Shown: positions 30,782 to 40,864 of the stretch, one piece after another
Position numbering within the stretch: the stretch's first letter is position 1
Layout of the letters: every line of letters starts with the position of its first letter
NCBI RefSeq assembly: GCF_005083105.1
Contig: NZ_CP034885.1
Span: 62,001-126,000, forward strand
Length of the DNA: 64,000 nucleotides
Direction of reading: 5' to 3'
Source: Buchnera aphidicola (Aphis nerii)
GTDB taxonomy: Bacteria > Pseudomonadota > Gammaproteobacteria > Enterobacterales > Enterobacteriaceae
Position numbers and translations under genes: made by a program
Notes under the pieces: generated by a model
What the model was told of the DNA's origin: nothing
Seen by the model: only the letters and a program-made list of their open reading frames with translations
Database searches by the model: none

Positions 30782-31999
30782 ATGCAAAGAGTAGTGATTA
30801 CAGGATTTGGTATAATTTCTAGTATTGGAAATAATAAAAAAGAAGTTTTAACTTCTTTATACAATGGTTATTCTGGAATTACATTCTCAGAAGAAATGAA
30901 AGAATTAGGTATGCGTAGTCAAGTATGGGGAAATATTAAATTAAAATATAAAAATTTAATAAGTAAAAAAATATCTCGTTTTATGACTGATGGTGCTATT
31001 TATGCTTTACTATCAATGCAACAAGCGATTAAAGACGCTAATTTAGAAGATAAATATTATCAAAAAAATTCTCGTGTTGGATTAATTATTGGTTCTGGAG
31101 CAGGTTCACGTAAGGATTACTTTAAAAATATAAAAATTATAAATAATCATTTTAGTTTCCGTTCTTTAAGTCCGTATACTGCTATTAAATCTATGACATC
31201 TAGTATTGCTGCAAATTTATCAACTATATTTAAAATTTATGGAGTTAATTATTCTATTAATTCTGCTTGTGCAACTTCTAGTCATTGTATTGGAAATGCT
31301 TTTGAATTAATTAAATTAGGCAAACAAGATTTAATTTTTGCCGGTGGAAGTGAAGAAGTAAGTTGTGAGTTAGCCGCAGAATTTGATGCAATGAAAGCTC
31401 TTTCTTCAAATTTTAATCAAACTCCTACTAAAGCATCTCGTGTATATGATTTAAACCGAGATGGATTTATAATATCAGGTGGTGGAGGTGTTGTAGTAAT
31501 TGAAAGTTTACAGTCTGCAGTTGCTCGTTCTGCTCGTATTTACGCTGAAATTATTGGATATGCTGCGACGTCTGATGGTGATAATATAGTAATACCTTCT
31601 GGAGTAGGTGCTTTAAGATGTATGAATTTAGCAAAAGGTAAACAAAAATTGTCTATTGATTATTTAAATGTTCATGGAACATCAACTAAAATTGGTGATT
31701 TAGTTGAATTAAAAGCCATTTCAAAATCTTTTATAAGTCAAAAAAAACCAATGATTTCAGCAACAAAATCTATAACAGGGCATTCTTTAGGCGCATCCGG
31801 AGTACACGAAATTATTTATACTTTATTAATGCTACAATATAATTTTATAGCTCCTTCAATTAATATTGAAATGTTAGAACCTTATGCACAAAATATGAAC
31901 ATTATTCAAAAAACTATTTCTAAAAAAATTACAACTGCAATGTCTAATAGCTTTGGGTTCGGAGGAACTAACGTTTCATTAATATTGAAAAAATACTAA
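30782..31999 (+). CDS. fabB: 3-oxoacyl-ACP synthase I (FabB)
   Basis: FabB condenses acyl-ACP with malonyl-ACP in fatty acid elongation, and in enterics is needed for unsaturated fatty acids. The 405-residue protein matches FabB from MQRVVITGFGIISS onward. The active-site cysteine is in NSACATSSHCIGNA, the two catalytic histidines are in NVHGTSTKIGD and ATKSITGHSLGASG, and the protein ends with SNSFGFGGTNVSLI. A clear AAGGA ribosome site precedes the ATG. No other fatty acid gene is nearby. Confidence 0.97.
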   Translation: MQRVVITGFGIISSIGNNKKEVLTSLYNGYSGITFSEEMKELGMRSQVWGNIKLKYKNLISKKISRFMTDGAIYALLSMQQAIKDANLEDKYYQKNSRVGLIIGSGAGSRKDYFKNIKIINNHFSFRSLSPYTAIKSMTSSIAANLSTIFKIYGVNYSINSACATSSHCIGNAFELIKLGKQDLIFAGGSEEVSCELAAEFDAMKALSSNFNQTPTKASRVYDLNRDGFIISGGGGVVVIESLQSAVARSARIYAEIIGYAATSDGDNIVIPSGVGALRCMNLAKGKQKLSIDYLNVHGTSTKIGDLVELKAISKSFISQKKPMISATKSITGHSLGASGVHEIIYTLLMLQYNFIAPSINIEMLEPYAQNMNIIQKTISKKITTAMSNSFGFGGTNVSLILKKY

Positions 32000-32089
32000 T
32001 TTTTAAAAAAATATTATTTAAATTATATATGAAATGTATGTATTATTTATGAAAATATATTTTATTAATTTTATTAATAAGGATTATAT

Positions 32090-33040
32090 ATGAATCAGTT
32101 GGAATTACTAAAAAAATTTACAATAATTGTCGCAGATACAAGTGAAATAAATTCTATTTGTAAATATAAACCTCAAGATGCAACTACAAATCCATCTTTA
32201 ATATTGAAAGCAGTAGAGCTAAAAGAAAATAGAAAGTTTCTCAATAAAGCAGTAGAATATGCTAAAAAAAATGGTGGATCTAAAAAAAATCAATTAACAA
32301 ATGCAAGTGATAAAATTTTAGTGGATCTTGGTATAGAAATTTTAAAATATATACCAGGTTATATTTCGAGTGAAGTAGATGCACGTTTATCTTTTAATAC
32401 AGAAGAATGTATTTTAAAAGCAAAAAAAATAATTCAAATGTATGAAGAGCAAGGTATTTCAAGAAAAAGAGTCTTAATTAAATTAGCAGCTACATGGGAA
32501 TGTATTAAAGCAGCAGAAGAATTAAAAAAAGATAATATTTTTTGTAATTTAACTCTTTTATTTTCTTTTGCTCAAGCACGTGCTTGCGCAGAATCAAATG
32601 TTTTTTTAATATCCCCCTTCGTTGGTCGTATTTATGATTGGTATGTATCTAAAAATTTAATATCAACTTTTTCTTATAATGAAGATCCAGGTGTTACTTC
32701 TGTCTGTAAAATATACAATTTTTACAAAAAACATAATTATAAAACTATTATTATGGGTGCTAGTTTTAGAAATATTCAACAAATTTTGTTACTTTCCGGA
32801 TGTGATCGATTAACTATTTCGCCTGTATTATTAAAAGAACTTGAATTAAATAATACAGTTTTTAATAGAAAATTAATCCCACCTACTATTTTTTTAGAAC
32901 CACCTCGTCCTCTTACTGAAGATGAATTTAGATGGGAGCATAATCAAGACGAAATGGCTGTTCAAAAATTATCGGAAGGTATACGAAATTTTGGAAAAGA
33001 CCAACTGCTTTTAGAACAAATTATTTCAAAATTAATATAA
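32090..33040 (+). CDS. talA: Transaldolase
   Basis: Transaldolase swaps a dihydroxyacetone unit between sedoheptulose 7-phosphate and glyceraldehyde 3-phosphate in the non-oxidative pentose phosphate pathway. The 316-residue protein has the enteric length. The Schiff-base lysine is in [19 protein letters not shown], with [10 protein letters not shown] near the N-terminus and [17 protein letters not shown] after it. The gene lies 47 bp before tktB, as enteric talA does, which decides the symbol over talB. Confidence 0.96.
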   Translation: MNQLELLKKFTIIVADTSEINSICKYKPQDATTNPSLILKAVELKENRKFLNKAVEYAKKNGGSKKNQLTNASDKILVDLGIEILKYIPGYISSEVDARLSFNTEECILKAKKIIQMYEEQGISRKRVLIKLAATWECIKAAEELKKDNIFCNLTLLFSFAQARACAESNVFLISPFVGRIYDWYVSKNLISTFSYNEDPGVTSVCKIYNFYKKHNYKTIIMGASFRNIQQILLLSGCDRLTISPVLLKELELNNTVFNRKLIPPTIFLEPPRPLTEDEFRWEHNQDEMAVQKLSEGIRNFGKDQLLLEQIISKLI

Positions 33041-33087
33041 ATATTTAGTAAAGTATAATCTTTAAAATAAAATATTCAGGAAAATTT

Positions 33088-35085
33088 ATGTGTTCAGAAA
33101 AAGAATTATCAAATGCAGTTCGTATGTTAAGTATAGATGCAGTTCAAAATGCTAAATCAGGTCATCCCGGCATGCCTATGGGAATGGCAGATATTGCAGA
33201 AGTATTATGGAGGAATTTTTTAAAACATAGTCCAACAAATCCTAATTGGCATAATAGAGATCGATTTATATTATCTAATGGTCATGGTTCAATGTTGCTT
33301 TATAGTTTATTACATCTTACTGGATATAATTTATCAATCGAAGAAATTAAAAAGTTTAGAACATTTAATTCTAAAACCCCAGGACATCCAGAAATAAAAG
33401 AAACACCAGGTGTTGAAACTACAACCGGTCCACTAGGTCAAGGTTTAGCTAATGCTGTTGGAATGGCTATTGCAGAAAAGACATTGGGCGCTTATTTCAA
33501 TAGGTTAAATTACGATATAGTAAATCATTATACTTGGGTTTTTGTAGGAGATGGATGTTTAATGGAAGGAATCTCTCATGAGGTTTGTTCTTTAGCTGGA
33601 ACTTTGAAATTAGGAAAATTAATTGTTTTTTATGATAGTAATGGTATTTCAATTGATGGTAAAATATCCAATTGGTTTACAGATGATACAGTAATGCGTT
33701 TTAATGCTTATAATTGGCATGTTATTGATAAAGTTAATGGTCATGATTCTAAATCTATTATGAATAGCATTCAAAAAGCAATTTTAGTAAAAGATAAGCC
33801 TTCTCTCATTATTTGTAATACTATTATTGGTTTTGGTTCTCCAAATAAATCAGGTACATCAGAATCTCATGGAGCTCCTCTTGGAGAATCTGAAATAGAT
33901 TTAACAAGGAAATATTTAAAATGGAAATATTCACCTTTTGAAATTCCTCAGAAAATTTATAAAAAATGGAATTTTGTTAAACAAGGGCTGAAACTAGAAC
34001 AAGAATGGAATAAAAAATTTTCTTTATATAAATCAAAATATCCTGAACTTGCAGACGAATATTTAAGACGATTGAAAAAAGATTTGCCTCCAATATGGTA
34101 TAAAAAAACTAGTGATTATATTATTAAATTACAAAAACATCCTAAAAATATTGCAAGTCGGAAAGCTTCTCAAAATATTTTAGAAAAATTTGTAAAATTA
34201 TTACCTGAGTTAATTGGTGGATCAGCAGATTTATCTCCTAGTAATTTAACTACTTGTTCTTTTTCTAGTTCTATTGTAGAAAATATTTCTGGTAATTATA
34301 TTCATTATGGTGTTCGTGAATTTGGAATGACTGCTATTGCTAACGGTATTTCACAACATGGTGGTTTTATTCCATATACTTCAACATTTTTGATGTTTGT
34401 TGAATATGCTCGAAATGCTGTTCGAATGGCTGCTTTGATGAATACTAAACATATTTTTGTATACACTCATGATTCCATTGGACTAGGTGAAGACGGTCCT
34501 ACACATCAACCTGTAGAACAATTAGCAAACTTAAGAATGACTCCGAATATAGATGTTTGGAGACCTTGTGATCAAGTTGAAACTGCTATAGCATGGAAAT
34601 TTGCAATTGAAAAAAAAGAAGGTCCAACCGCATTGATTTTATCTCGTCAAAATTTATCTCAGCTTCATAGAAATAACGACCAATTGAATGCCATTTCATA
34701 TGGAGCATATATATTGTATGATTCTAAACAACCTATTGATGTTATTTTTATATCCACTGGTTCAGAAGTTGAAATTACTTTGCTAGCTGCAAAAGAAATT
34801 TTTTCTTTAGGTTATTCTGTACGTGTAGTTTCAATGCCTTCTAATAATGTTTTTGATCAACAAAATAAAACATATAAAGAATTTGTATTACCTTCTAATG
34901 TTACTAAAAGAATTGCAATAGAAGCAAGTGCAAAAGATTTTTGGTATAAATATGTAGGAATAAATGGATTAATTATTGGTATGGAAACATTTGGAAAATC
35001 AGCTCCAGCCGATGTTTTATTTGAAGAATTTGGTTTTACTGTAAAAAATATAGTAAATAAATCAAAAAATTTTTTAAAACATTAA
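33088..35085 (+). CDS. tktB: Transketolase
   Basis: Transketolase moves two-carbon units between sugar phosphates with thiamine diphosphate. The 665-residue protein is full length. The N-terminal part has [20 protein letters not shown] and the thiamine-binding [19 protein letters not shown]. The pyrimidine domain carries [16 protein letters not shown] and [20 protein letters not shown]. It follows talA by 47 bp, and two small hairpins follow it. With gnd at 47.4 kb it gives this genome oxidative and non-oxidative pentose phosphate steps. Confidence 0.97.
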   Translation: MCSEKELSNAVRMLSIDAVQNAKSGHPGMPMGMADIAEVLWRNFLKHSPTNPNWHNRDRFILSNGHGSMLLYSLLHLTGYNLSIEEIKKFRTFNSKTPGHPEIKETPGVETTTGPLGQGLANAVGMAIAEKTLGAYFNRLNYDIVNHYTWVFVGDGCLMEGISHEVCSLAGTLKLGKLIVFYDSNGISIDGKISNWFTDDTVMRFNAYNWHVIDKVNGHDSKSIMNSIQKAILVKDKPSLIICNTIIGFGSPNKSGTSESHGAPLGESEIDLTRKYLKWKYSPFEIPQKIYKKWNFVKQGLKLEQEWNKKFSLYKSKYPELADEYLRRLKKDLPPIWYKKTSDYIIKLQKHPKNIASRKASQNILEKFVKLLPELIGGSADLSPSNLTTCSFSSSIVENISGNYIHYGVREFGMTAIANGISQHGGFIPYTSTFLMFVEYARNAVRMAALMNTKHIFVYTHDSIGLGEDGPTHQPVEQLANLRMTPNIDVWRPCDQVETAIAWKFAIEKKEGPTALILSRQNLSQLHRNNDQLNAISYGAYILYDSKQPIDVIFISTGSEVEITLLAAKEIFSLGYSVRVVSMPSNNVFDQQNKTYKEFVLPSNVTKRIAIEASAKDFWYKYVGINGLIIGMETFGKSAPADVLFEEFGFTVKNIVNKSKNFLKH

Positions 35086-35111
35086 TTTTTAACTATTATA
35101 AATAGTTAGCA

Positions 35112-35131
35112 GGGGCTATTTAGCTAGCCCC
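35112..35131 (+). terminator. G+C-rich hairpin after tktB
   Basis: The arms GGGGCTA and TAGCCCC form a 7-bp stem with a 6-base loop, 26 bp after the tktB stop. A second, A+T-rich stem (TAACTAT and ATAGTTA, 35090-35108) lies just before it. The trailing sequence is A-rich, not a strong T run, so termination may be incomplete. Confidence 0.55.
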
Positions 35132-35188
35132 ATCTAAAAACAATTTTAAAATATTTAAAGTTATAAAAATTATTTTAAAGAGAAGAAT

Positions 35189-36316
35189 ATGATTTGTTCA
35201 GTAACTGAATTAGCAAAAAAATTAATTCGGATTCCATCTATTAGTCCAAAGGATTTAGGATGTCAAGATATTATGATAGACTTTTTGTCTAATCTAGGTT
35301 TTAAAATAAAAAAGATTAATGTTAATGATACAAAAAATTTTTGGGCTACTAGAGGTGTAGGTAAAACTTTAACATTTGCAGGTCATACAGATGTAGTACC
35401 CCCGGGCGAATATGAAGATTGGAATAATAATCCATTTGATCCGATAGTACAAAATGGGTTTTTATTTGGTAGAGGTGCATCAGATATGAAAGGTGCATTA
35501 TCAGCTATGTTAATAGCAGCAAAAAGATTTATAAAAAAACATCCTTATTATAATGGTAGATTATCTTTTTTAATAACTTCAGACGAGGAGTCTTCTGCTA
35601 TTAATGGTACTACAAAAGTAGTGGATTATTTAATTGATAAGAAAGATCCAATTGACTATTGTATCATAGGAGAACCCACTAGTTATGTTAAAGTTGGTGA
35701 TTGTATAAAAAATGGACGAAGAGGATCTTTGACAGCTGATTTAAAGATTTTTGGTGTTCAAGGACATATTGCGTATCCGCATTTAGCAGATAATCCAATT
35801 CATAAAGGTTTACCTATTATTTTAAAGTTATTATCAATGTCATTAGACTCTGGTAATCGTTTTTTTGCTCCTACCAGTATAAATATTGCGAATATTCATG
35901 CAGGAAATGGAAGTAATAATATGATTCCGGGAACTTTATTTGTACAATTTAACTTTAGATTCAGTAATGAAATATCTGAAAATGAAATACAATTAAAATT
36001 TATAGAAATACTTAAAAAAAATAACATTGATTATTCTATAAAATGGCATTTATCGGGATTACCATTTATTACAAAAACAGGATTATTAACAAAAACTGTC
36101 ATTAAATCTATTGTAAATTTTACTAAAGAAAAACCTATTTTATCTACAGATGGTGGAACTTCTGATGGACGTTTTATTTCTAAACTTGACGCGCAAATAA
36201 TAGAATTAGGATTAACTAATAAAACTATTCATAAAATTAATGAATATGTTAAAATATCTGATTTACAAATATTAACTTTAATTTATGAAAGTATTATGGA
36301 AAAATTGCTTATTTAA
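35189..36316 (+). CDS. dapE: Succinyl-diaminopimelate desuccinylase DapE
   Basis: DapE releases succinate from N-succinyl-LL-diaminopimelate, supplying diaminopimelate for peptidoglycan and for lysine made for the host. The 375-residue protein has the M20 dizinc peptidase motifs: [34 protein letters not shown] with the general-base glutamate, [11 protein letters not shown], and a C-terminal histidine in [12 protein letters not shown]. The length equals the enteric protein. It converges with the bamC stub, with a hairpin between them. Confidence 0.97.
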   Translation: MICSVTELAKKLIRIPSISPKDLGCQDIMIDFLSNLGFKIKKINVNDTKNFWATRGVGKTLTFAGHTDVVPPGEYEDWNNNPFDPIVQNGFLFGRGASDMKGALSAMLIAAKRFIKKHPYYNGRLSFLITSDEESSAINGTTKVVDYLIDKKDPIDYCIIGEPTSYVKVGDCIKNGRRGSLTADLKIFGVQGHIAYPHLADNPIHKGLPIILKLLSMSLDSGNRFFAPTSINIANIHAGNGSNNMIPGTLFVQFNFRFSNEISENEIQLKFIEILKKNNIDYSIKWHLSGLPFITKTGLLTKTVIKSIVNFTKEKPILSTDGGTSDGRFISKLDAQIIELGLTNKTIHKINEYVKISDLQILTLIYESIMEKLLI

Positions 36317-36352
36317 ATGATAACAATTCATAGATTATTTAAGTTCACATGA

Positions 36353-36380
36353 TGCAGAATATCTACAAAGATAATCTGCA
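36353..36380. terminator. Hairpin between dapE and the bamC stub
   Basis: The arms TGCAGAATATCT and AGATAATCTGCA pair over 11 of 12 positions (one A-A mismatch) around a 4-base loop, followed rightward by a T run (TATATTTTTTT). It sits 37 bp after dapE and probably ends that transcript. Confidence 0.7.
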
Positions 36381-36432
36381 CCTATATTTTTTTATATAAA
36401 TAATAATTTTTATATTTTTAAATTTCGTTAAT

Positions 36433-36699
36433 TTATACAGGAGGAAATATATCAATTTTTTCTTTTTTTAAATCTTCTTCTGTATAAGGTATCTTATATT
36501 CTAAATCTTCGTCAGGAAGTTTTATTCCGTTAGGTGTAATTATTTTTTTAAAATTATTTTTATCATTTTCATCAAAAAAAAAGTTATGATTTTTTTGAAA
36601 AATATTTAAATTACAAGAGGTTATTATAAGTATAATAAAAATGTGTAAAATGATTATTTTATATTGAAAAAAGAATTTTTTTTGCTTAAAATTTAGCAT
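36433..36699 (-). CDS. bamC: BamC stub: lipoprotein anchor plus BamD-binding segment only
   Basis: BamC is an outer-membrane lipoprotein of the BAM complex, about 344 residues in E. coli. This 88-residue product has a basic start and hydrophobic helix ending IITSC, a lipobox with Cys29. About 60 mature residues follow. They contain [17 protein letters not shown] and then IDIFPPV, which align with APAGMILPVTSGDYAIP and LDIRPP in the N-terminal unstructured region of E. coli BamC. Both helix-grip domains are absent and 116 bp of empty sequence follows. Start chosen at 36699, overlapping the dapA end by 14 bp; an upstream in-frame ATG at 36732 would spoil the signal peptide. Position after dapA matches enterics. 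Confidence 0.8.
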   Translation of the reverse strand: MLNFKQKKFFFQYKIIILHIFIILIITSCNLNIFQKNHNFFFDENDKNNFKKIITPNGIKLPDEDLEYKIPYTEEDLKKEKIDIFPPV

Positions 36700-37561
36700 G
36701 TTGAAAGGCTTTTTCAAGTTGAATCTGTCCATTATATGAAATTGGAGTCATAGGTAATCGAAGTGTGTCGTTTTTTATTAAACCCATTTTTTTAGCAAGC
36801 CATTTAATTGGAATTGGGTTTGGTTCTATAAATAACGCTTCGTGTAATAAAGACAAACGTTTGTTTATAGATCTTGCTTTGGAAAAATCACCCCTTAGTG
36901 CATATGAACACATTTCAGTCATTTCTTTAGCAGCAATATTTGCCGTAACTGATATTACTCCCTGACCACCTAACTGTATAAAATCTAATGCTGTAGCATC
37001 ATCGCCACTAATTAGTAAGAAATCATTTTTTACTATGCTTTTAATTTGATTAATTCTCGATAAATTCCCAGTTGCTTCTTTTATTCCGATAATATTGTTT
37101 AATTTAGATAGTCGAGCAATAGTTTTTGGAAGTAAATCACATCCTGTACGACTAGGAACATTATATAAAATTTGTGGTAATTCTGTACTTTCTGAGATAG
37201 CTTTAAAATGTTGATATAATCCCTCTTGAGTAGGTTTATTATAATATGGGGTTACAGTAAGACAAGCTGCAATTCCAGAATTTTCAAATCTTTTTGTTAA
37301 TGATATAGCTTCAGTTGTTGCATTTGCACCTGTTCCTGCAATAATAGGAATTTTTTTATCTGCCATTTCTAACGTTAACATAACAACTTCAATATGTTCT
37401 TCTTGACTTAAAGTTGCTGACTCTCCAGTTGTTCCAATAGAAACGATAGCTGTTGTTTTATTTAATATATGATAGTTGATTAAATTTTTTAAACTAGATC
37501 GACAAATTTTACCTGATTTATTCATTGGTGTAATCAAAGCTACAATACTTCCCGTAAACAT
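36686..37561 (-). CDS. dapA: 4-hydroxy-tetrahydrodipicolinate synthase DapA
   Basis: DapA condenses pyruvate with aspartate semialdehyde, the first committed step of diaminopimelate and lysine synthesis. The 291-residue protein is full length. It has the [14 protein letters not shown] start, the STIGTTGES-like [12 protein letters not shown] loop, the tyrosine in [12 protein letters not shown], and the Schiff-base lysine in [11 protein letters not shown]. Its last 14 bp overlap the bamC stub, keeping the enteric dapA-bamC operon. Confidence 0.97.
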   Translation of the reverse strand: MFTGSIVALITPMNKSGKICRSSLKNLINYHILNKTTAIVSIGTTGESATLSQEEHIEVVMLTLEMADKKIPIIAGTGANATTEAISLTKRFENSGIAACLTVTPYYNKPTQEGLYQHFKAISESTELPQILYNVPSRTGCDLLPKTIARLSKLNNIIGIKEATGNLSRINQIKSIVKNDFLLISGDDATALDFIQLGGQGVISVTANIAAKEMTEMCSYALRGDFSKARSINKRLSLLHEALFIEPNPIPIKWLAKKMGLIKNDTLRLPMTPISYNGQIQLEKAFQHAKF

Positions 37562-37864
37562 TATTTTTATTTCCCTTCATAAAAAAAATTTTATGGTATA
37601 TTTTTGAAAAATTTAAAATCAATTCAAATATATTATATAGTTAATTAAATAAATTTAATTTATTAATACAATATTTATATTTATTATTTAATAATATTAT
37701 TAATGATATACTTTAAAAAATTATTTTTAAATATTTAAGTAATACTTATTTAACATTAAAATTTTCAAAAATATATTTTAGTTGTAACATTTTTATATTT
37801 TATTTTTTATACCACTAAACGTATTTTTAGTATGGATAAATTATTTTAAATATTATGTATTAGT
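37562..37864. other. 303-bp gap between aroC and dapA, no gene seen
   Basis: This is almost pure A+T with stop codons throughout and no recognisable similarity. A weak imperfect hairpin (ACTAAA with TTTAGT near 37812-37834) lies 30 bp past the aroC stop and could be its terminator. The right part of dapA's upstream region presumably holds its promoter, which I cannot resolve. Confidence 0.6.
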
Positions 37865-38929
37865 TTATTTTTTATCACATTGTGCTCTATATCTTAATAA
37901 ATGATCCATTATTACAATTGCAACCATTGCTTCAGTTATTGGTATCGCTCTAATTCCTACGCATGGATCATGTCGACCTTTTACAATTATTTCTGTTGTT
38001 TCATTATTTATATTAACTGTTTGTCCGGGTATTCGTATACTTGAAGTAGGTTTAAATGCTGCTTTTAATATAATATTTTCACCATTGCTAATGCCTCCTA
38101 AAATTCCACCACAATGGTTACTTTTAAAACCTTCTGGAGTGATTTCATCTCGATTTTGACTTCCGTTCTGACTAACTACTAAAAAACCATCTCCAATCTC
38201 TACACCTTTAACAGCATTAATACTCATTAATGCATGCGCTAAGTCTGCATCTAATCTATCGAAAACTGGTTCTCCGAGTCCTATAGGAACATTTTCAGAG
38301 ATAATTGTTATTTCAGCACCAACTGAATCTCCTGATTTTTTTAATTGTTTAATTAATTTTTTTATATCTTCAACTTTTTTTGAATTAGCACAGAAAAAGG
38401 GATTATTATTTACTTCTTCCCATGATTCAAATGAGCATTGAATATGGCCTATTGCTGATAAATATGCTCTAATTATTATTCCATATTTATGTTTAAGATA
38501 TTTTTTTGCAATAGCTCCTGCTGCAACTCGCATAGCAGTTTCACGTGCCGAAGCTCTTCCTCCTCCTCGATAATCTCTAATACCATATTTTTTTTCATAA
38601 GTATAATCTGCATGCCCTGGTCTGAATAAATCTTTTATTTCTTTATAATCCTGAGATCTATGATCAGTATTATTAATAATTAAACCAATACTAGTTCCTG
38701 TAGTTATACCATGAAAAACTCCAGAAAGTATTTGAACTTTATCTAATTCATTTCTTTGTGTCGTATATCTGGAAGTACCTGGTCTTCTTCTATTTAAATC
38801 ATTTTGTAAATCACTAGAAGATAGTTTCAATCCTGGTGGCACACCATCTATTATACATCCCAATGCTATTCCATGTGATTCACCGAAAGTTGTAACGCAA
38901 AAAATTTTACCAATTGTATTACCAGCCAT
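37865..38929 (-). CDS. aroC: Chorismate synthase
   Basis: AroC makes chorismate from EPSP with reduced FMN, the branch point for the aromatic amino acids supplied to the host. The 354-residue protein is near the enteric 361. The three family signatures are present: [38 protein letters not shown] as [18 protein letters not shown], and [14 protein letters not shown], followed by [13 protein letters not shown]. It is divergent from smrB across 221 bp. Enterics have prmB next to aroC, and it is missing here. Confidence 0.97.
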   Translation of the reverse strand: MAGNTIGKIFCVTTFGESHGIALGCIIDGVPPGLKLSSSDLQNDLNRRRPGTSRYTTQRNELDKVQILSGVFHGITTGTSIGLIINNTDHRSQDYKEIKDLFRPGHADYTYEKKYGIRDYRGGGRASARETAMRVAAGAIAKKYLKHKYGIIIRAYLSAIGHIQCSFESWEEVNNNPFFCANSKKVEDIKKLIKQLKKSGDSVGAEITIISENVPIGLGEPVFDRLDADLAHALMSINAVKGVEIGDGFLVVSQNGSQNRDEITPEGFKSNHCGGILGGISNGENIILKAAFKPTSSIRIPGQTVNINNETTEIIVKGRHDPCVGIRAIPITEAMVAIVIMDHLLRYRAQCDKK

Positions 38930-39150
38930 TATTTTGTCTTCTTTTTATTTGATTTATATTTACATAGTTAATATTTAATAATATAAACTATACAGAAAAA
39001 ATAAAAAAATAATTTTTTTATTAAATAAATTAATGATAAGTTTTTTATTTGTTGTTTTTGTAAAAACTAAATTATATAATCAAAAAAATATTTATTAAAA
39101 CAATAATTTTAAACAATATGAATTTATTTAAGCTTTGGTAATAAATAATT

Positions 39151-39687
39151 ATGAATAAAAATCGAGCATGTATTAATGATAGTAATTTTTCTTTTCGTCA
39201 ATATTTAAATGGTACACGTGAAATAGTTCAAGATACCATATTTCATTCAAGAATAAATAAGGTAATAAATCAAAATACAATATCAAAAAAAAATCTTATT
39301 GAACAAGAAGCTCATAGTTATTATTTTTCTTGTTTTCCAAATGAAACAAATGTTTTTAAAGAAAACCCAGTTTCTTATATACGTAGTAAAAATTCAAATA
39401 ATATTTTGCAAGGATTAAAAAAAGGTAAATATTTACCTGATATTTCTCTTGATTTACATGGCTTAACACAATATCAAGCACAAAAAAAATTAGGTCAATT
39501 AATTACTATATGTCAAAAAGAAAAACTTTTTTGTGCACATATTATTCATGGATATGGAAAAAATATTTTAAAACAGCAAATACCTTTTTGGTTATCTCAA
39601 CATCCTGATGTAGTTGCTTTTCATCAAGCTCCTAAAATTTTTGGAAACGATGCTGCTATTATAGTTATTATTGAAGTTTACAGTTAG
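39151..39687 (+). CDS. smrB: Smr-domain ribosome rescue endonuclease SmrB
   Basis: SmrB cleaves mRNA at collided ribosomes in E. coli. The 178-residue protein is close to the enteric 183. The C-terminal Smr domain is well conserved: SLDLHGLTQYQAQKKL, IIHGYGKNILKQQIPFWL, and AFHQAPKIFGNDAAI. Both the DLHG and HGYG catalytic-site motifs are intact. The N-terminal half, with conserved basic and aromatic residues, is also recognisable. It is divergent from aroC, as in enterics. An apparently functional rescue nuclease kept in so small a genome is noteworthy. Confidence 0.95.
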   Translation: MNKNRACINDSNFSFRQYLNGTREIVQDTIFHSRINKVINQNTISKKNLIEQEAHSYYFSCFPNETNVFKENPVSYIRSKNSNNILQGLKKGKYLPDISLDLHGLTQYQAQKKLGQLITICQKEKLFCAHIIHGYGKNILKQQIPFWLSQHPDVVAFHQAPKIFGNDAAIIVIIEVYS

Positions 39688-39867
39688 GAATTAAATAATT
39701 TCAAAATATTTTTTTTAAATATATTTTAATAAAAAATATTTAAAAATTAATTTTAAAACAAAATACTGTATTAAATAGTACATATTTTAAAAATTTTTAA
39801 AATATTTTTACTTTTTAGAAATTTATCAAAAAATTAATATTTATATAAAATAAAAATAATTCTTTTT

Positions 39868-39894
39868 AAAACCCTTATTTTTTTGGGTTTTTTT
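39868..39894 (+). terminator. Intrinsic terminator 65 bp upstream of hisG
   Basis: AAAACCC and GGGTTTT form a 7-bp stem with a 10-base loop, followed by a continuous run of seven Ts. It lies 180 bp after smrB and 64 bp before hisG, the place occupied by the attenuator in enteric his operons. There is no ATG between the smrB stop and the hairpin, so a His-rich leader peptide cannot be translated from an ATG. It may be a relic attenuator terminator or the smrB terminator. Confidence 0.7.
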
Positions 39895-39958
39895 GTTTTA
39901 TAGAAATTAGTATTTTATAAATTTAATTCTACATATAAAATAACGCAGGATTTTTAAG

Positions 39959-40858
39959 ATGTTAAATAATAATCGTTTACGTATCGCTATGCAAAAAACT
40001 GGCCGTTTAAGTAGTGAATCTATAAAATTATTAATGCTATGTGGAATTAAAATTAATTTAAAACAACAGAAATTAATAGCTTTTGCTGAAAATATGCCCA
40101 TTGATGTCATGTTAGTACGTGATGATGATATTCCAGGTTTGGTAATGGATAAAGTGGTTGATTTAGGTATAGTAGGAGAAAATGTTTTAGAAGAAGAATT
40201 ATTGAATCGAAAATCACGAAATTTAGATAGTTCATATATTACTTTAAGACGTCTCGACTTTGGTATCTGTAGGTTGTCTCTTGCAATTCCTATTAATACT
40301 TCATACATTGATATAGAATCTATAAAAGATTTCAGAATAGCTACTTCATATCCTTATCTATTAAAAAAGTATTTAGATAAAAAGAAGATTAATTTTAAAT
40401 CTTGTATGTTAAATGGTTCTGTAGAAGTGGCACCTAGAGCAGGACTAGCTGATGCTATTTGTGATTTAGTTTCAACAGGAGCTACATTGGAAGCTAATGG
40501 ATTACGTGAAGTAAAAGTTATATTTCGTTCACATGCATGCCTTATTTGTAAAACAGGAAATATTAATATTTCAAAAAAAGAAGTAATTAATAAATTGATG
40601 ACTCGTATTAAGGGAGTAATTAAAGCAAGAGAATCAAAATATATTATGTTACATGCTCCTGTTGATAAGCTCGATCAAGTAATATCTCTACTACGTGGTG
40701 CAGAAAGACCTACCATTTTAAATTTAGCTGGAGATAAGAACAGAGTAGCCATGCATATGGTGAGTAGTGAAACATTATTCTGGGAAACAATGGAAAAACT
40801 AAAATTATTAGGAGCTAGTTCAATTTTAGTTTTACCTATAGAAAAAATGATGGAATAA
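39959..40858 (+). CDS. hisG: ATP phosphoribosyltransferase HisG
   Basis: HisG joins ATP and phosphoribosyl pyrophosphate in the first step of histidine synthesis. The 299-residue long-form enzyme has exactly the enteric length. Visible are the start [15 protein letters not shown], the PRPP loop [20 protein letters not shown], and the C-terminal ACT-like regulatory domain with [16 protein letters not shown]. Keeping the regulatory domain suggests histidine feedback may survive although the leader peptide is gone. It is the first gene of the complete operon, 6 bp before hisD. Confidence 0.98.
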   Translation: MLNNNRLRIAMQKTGRLSSESIKLLMLCGIKINLKQQKLIAFAENMPIDVMLVRDDDIPGLVMDKVVDLGIVGENVLEEELLNRKSRNLDSSYITLRRLDFGICRLSLAIPINTSYIDIESIKDFRIATSYPYLLKKYLDKKKINFKSCMLNGSVEVAPRAGLADAICDLVSTGATLEANGLREVKVIFRSHACLICKTGNINISKKEVINKLMTRIKGVIKARESKYIMLHAPVDKLDQVISLLRGAERPTILNLAGDKNRVAMHMVSSETLFWETMEKLKLLGASSILVLPIEKMME

Positions 40859-40864
40859 ATTTTT

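Noticed and set aside
36700-36732. Upstream ATG (36732) as start of the bamC stub
   Set aside because: It would put 11 extra residues before the signal peptide and lengthen the overlap with dapA; the ATG at 36699 gives a normal lipoprotein signal.
39907-40308. 133-codon leftward frame
   Set aside because: It is antisense to hisG, which is conserved over its full length.
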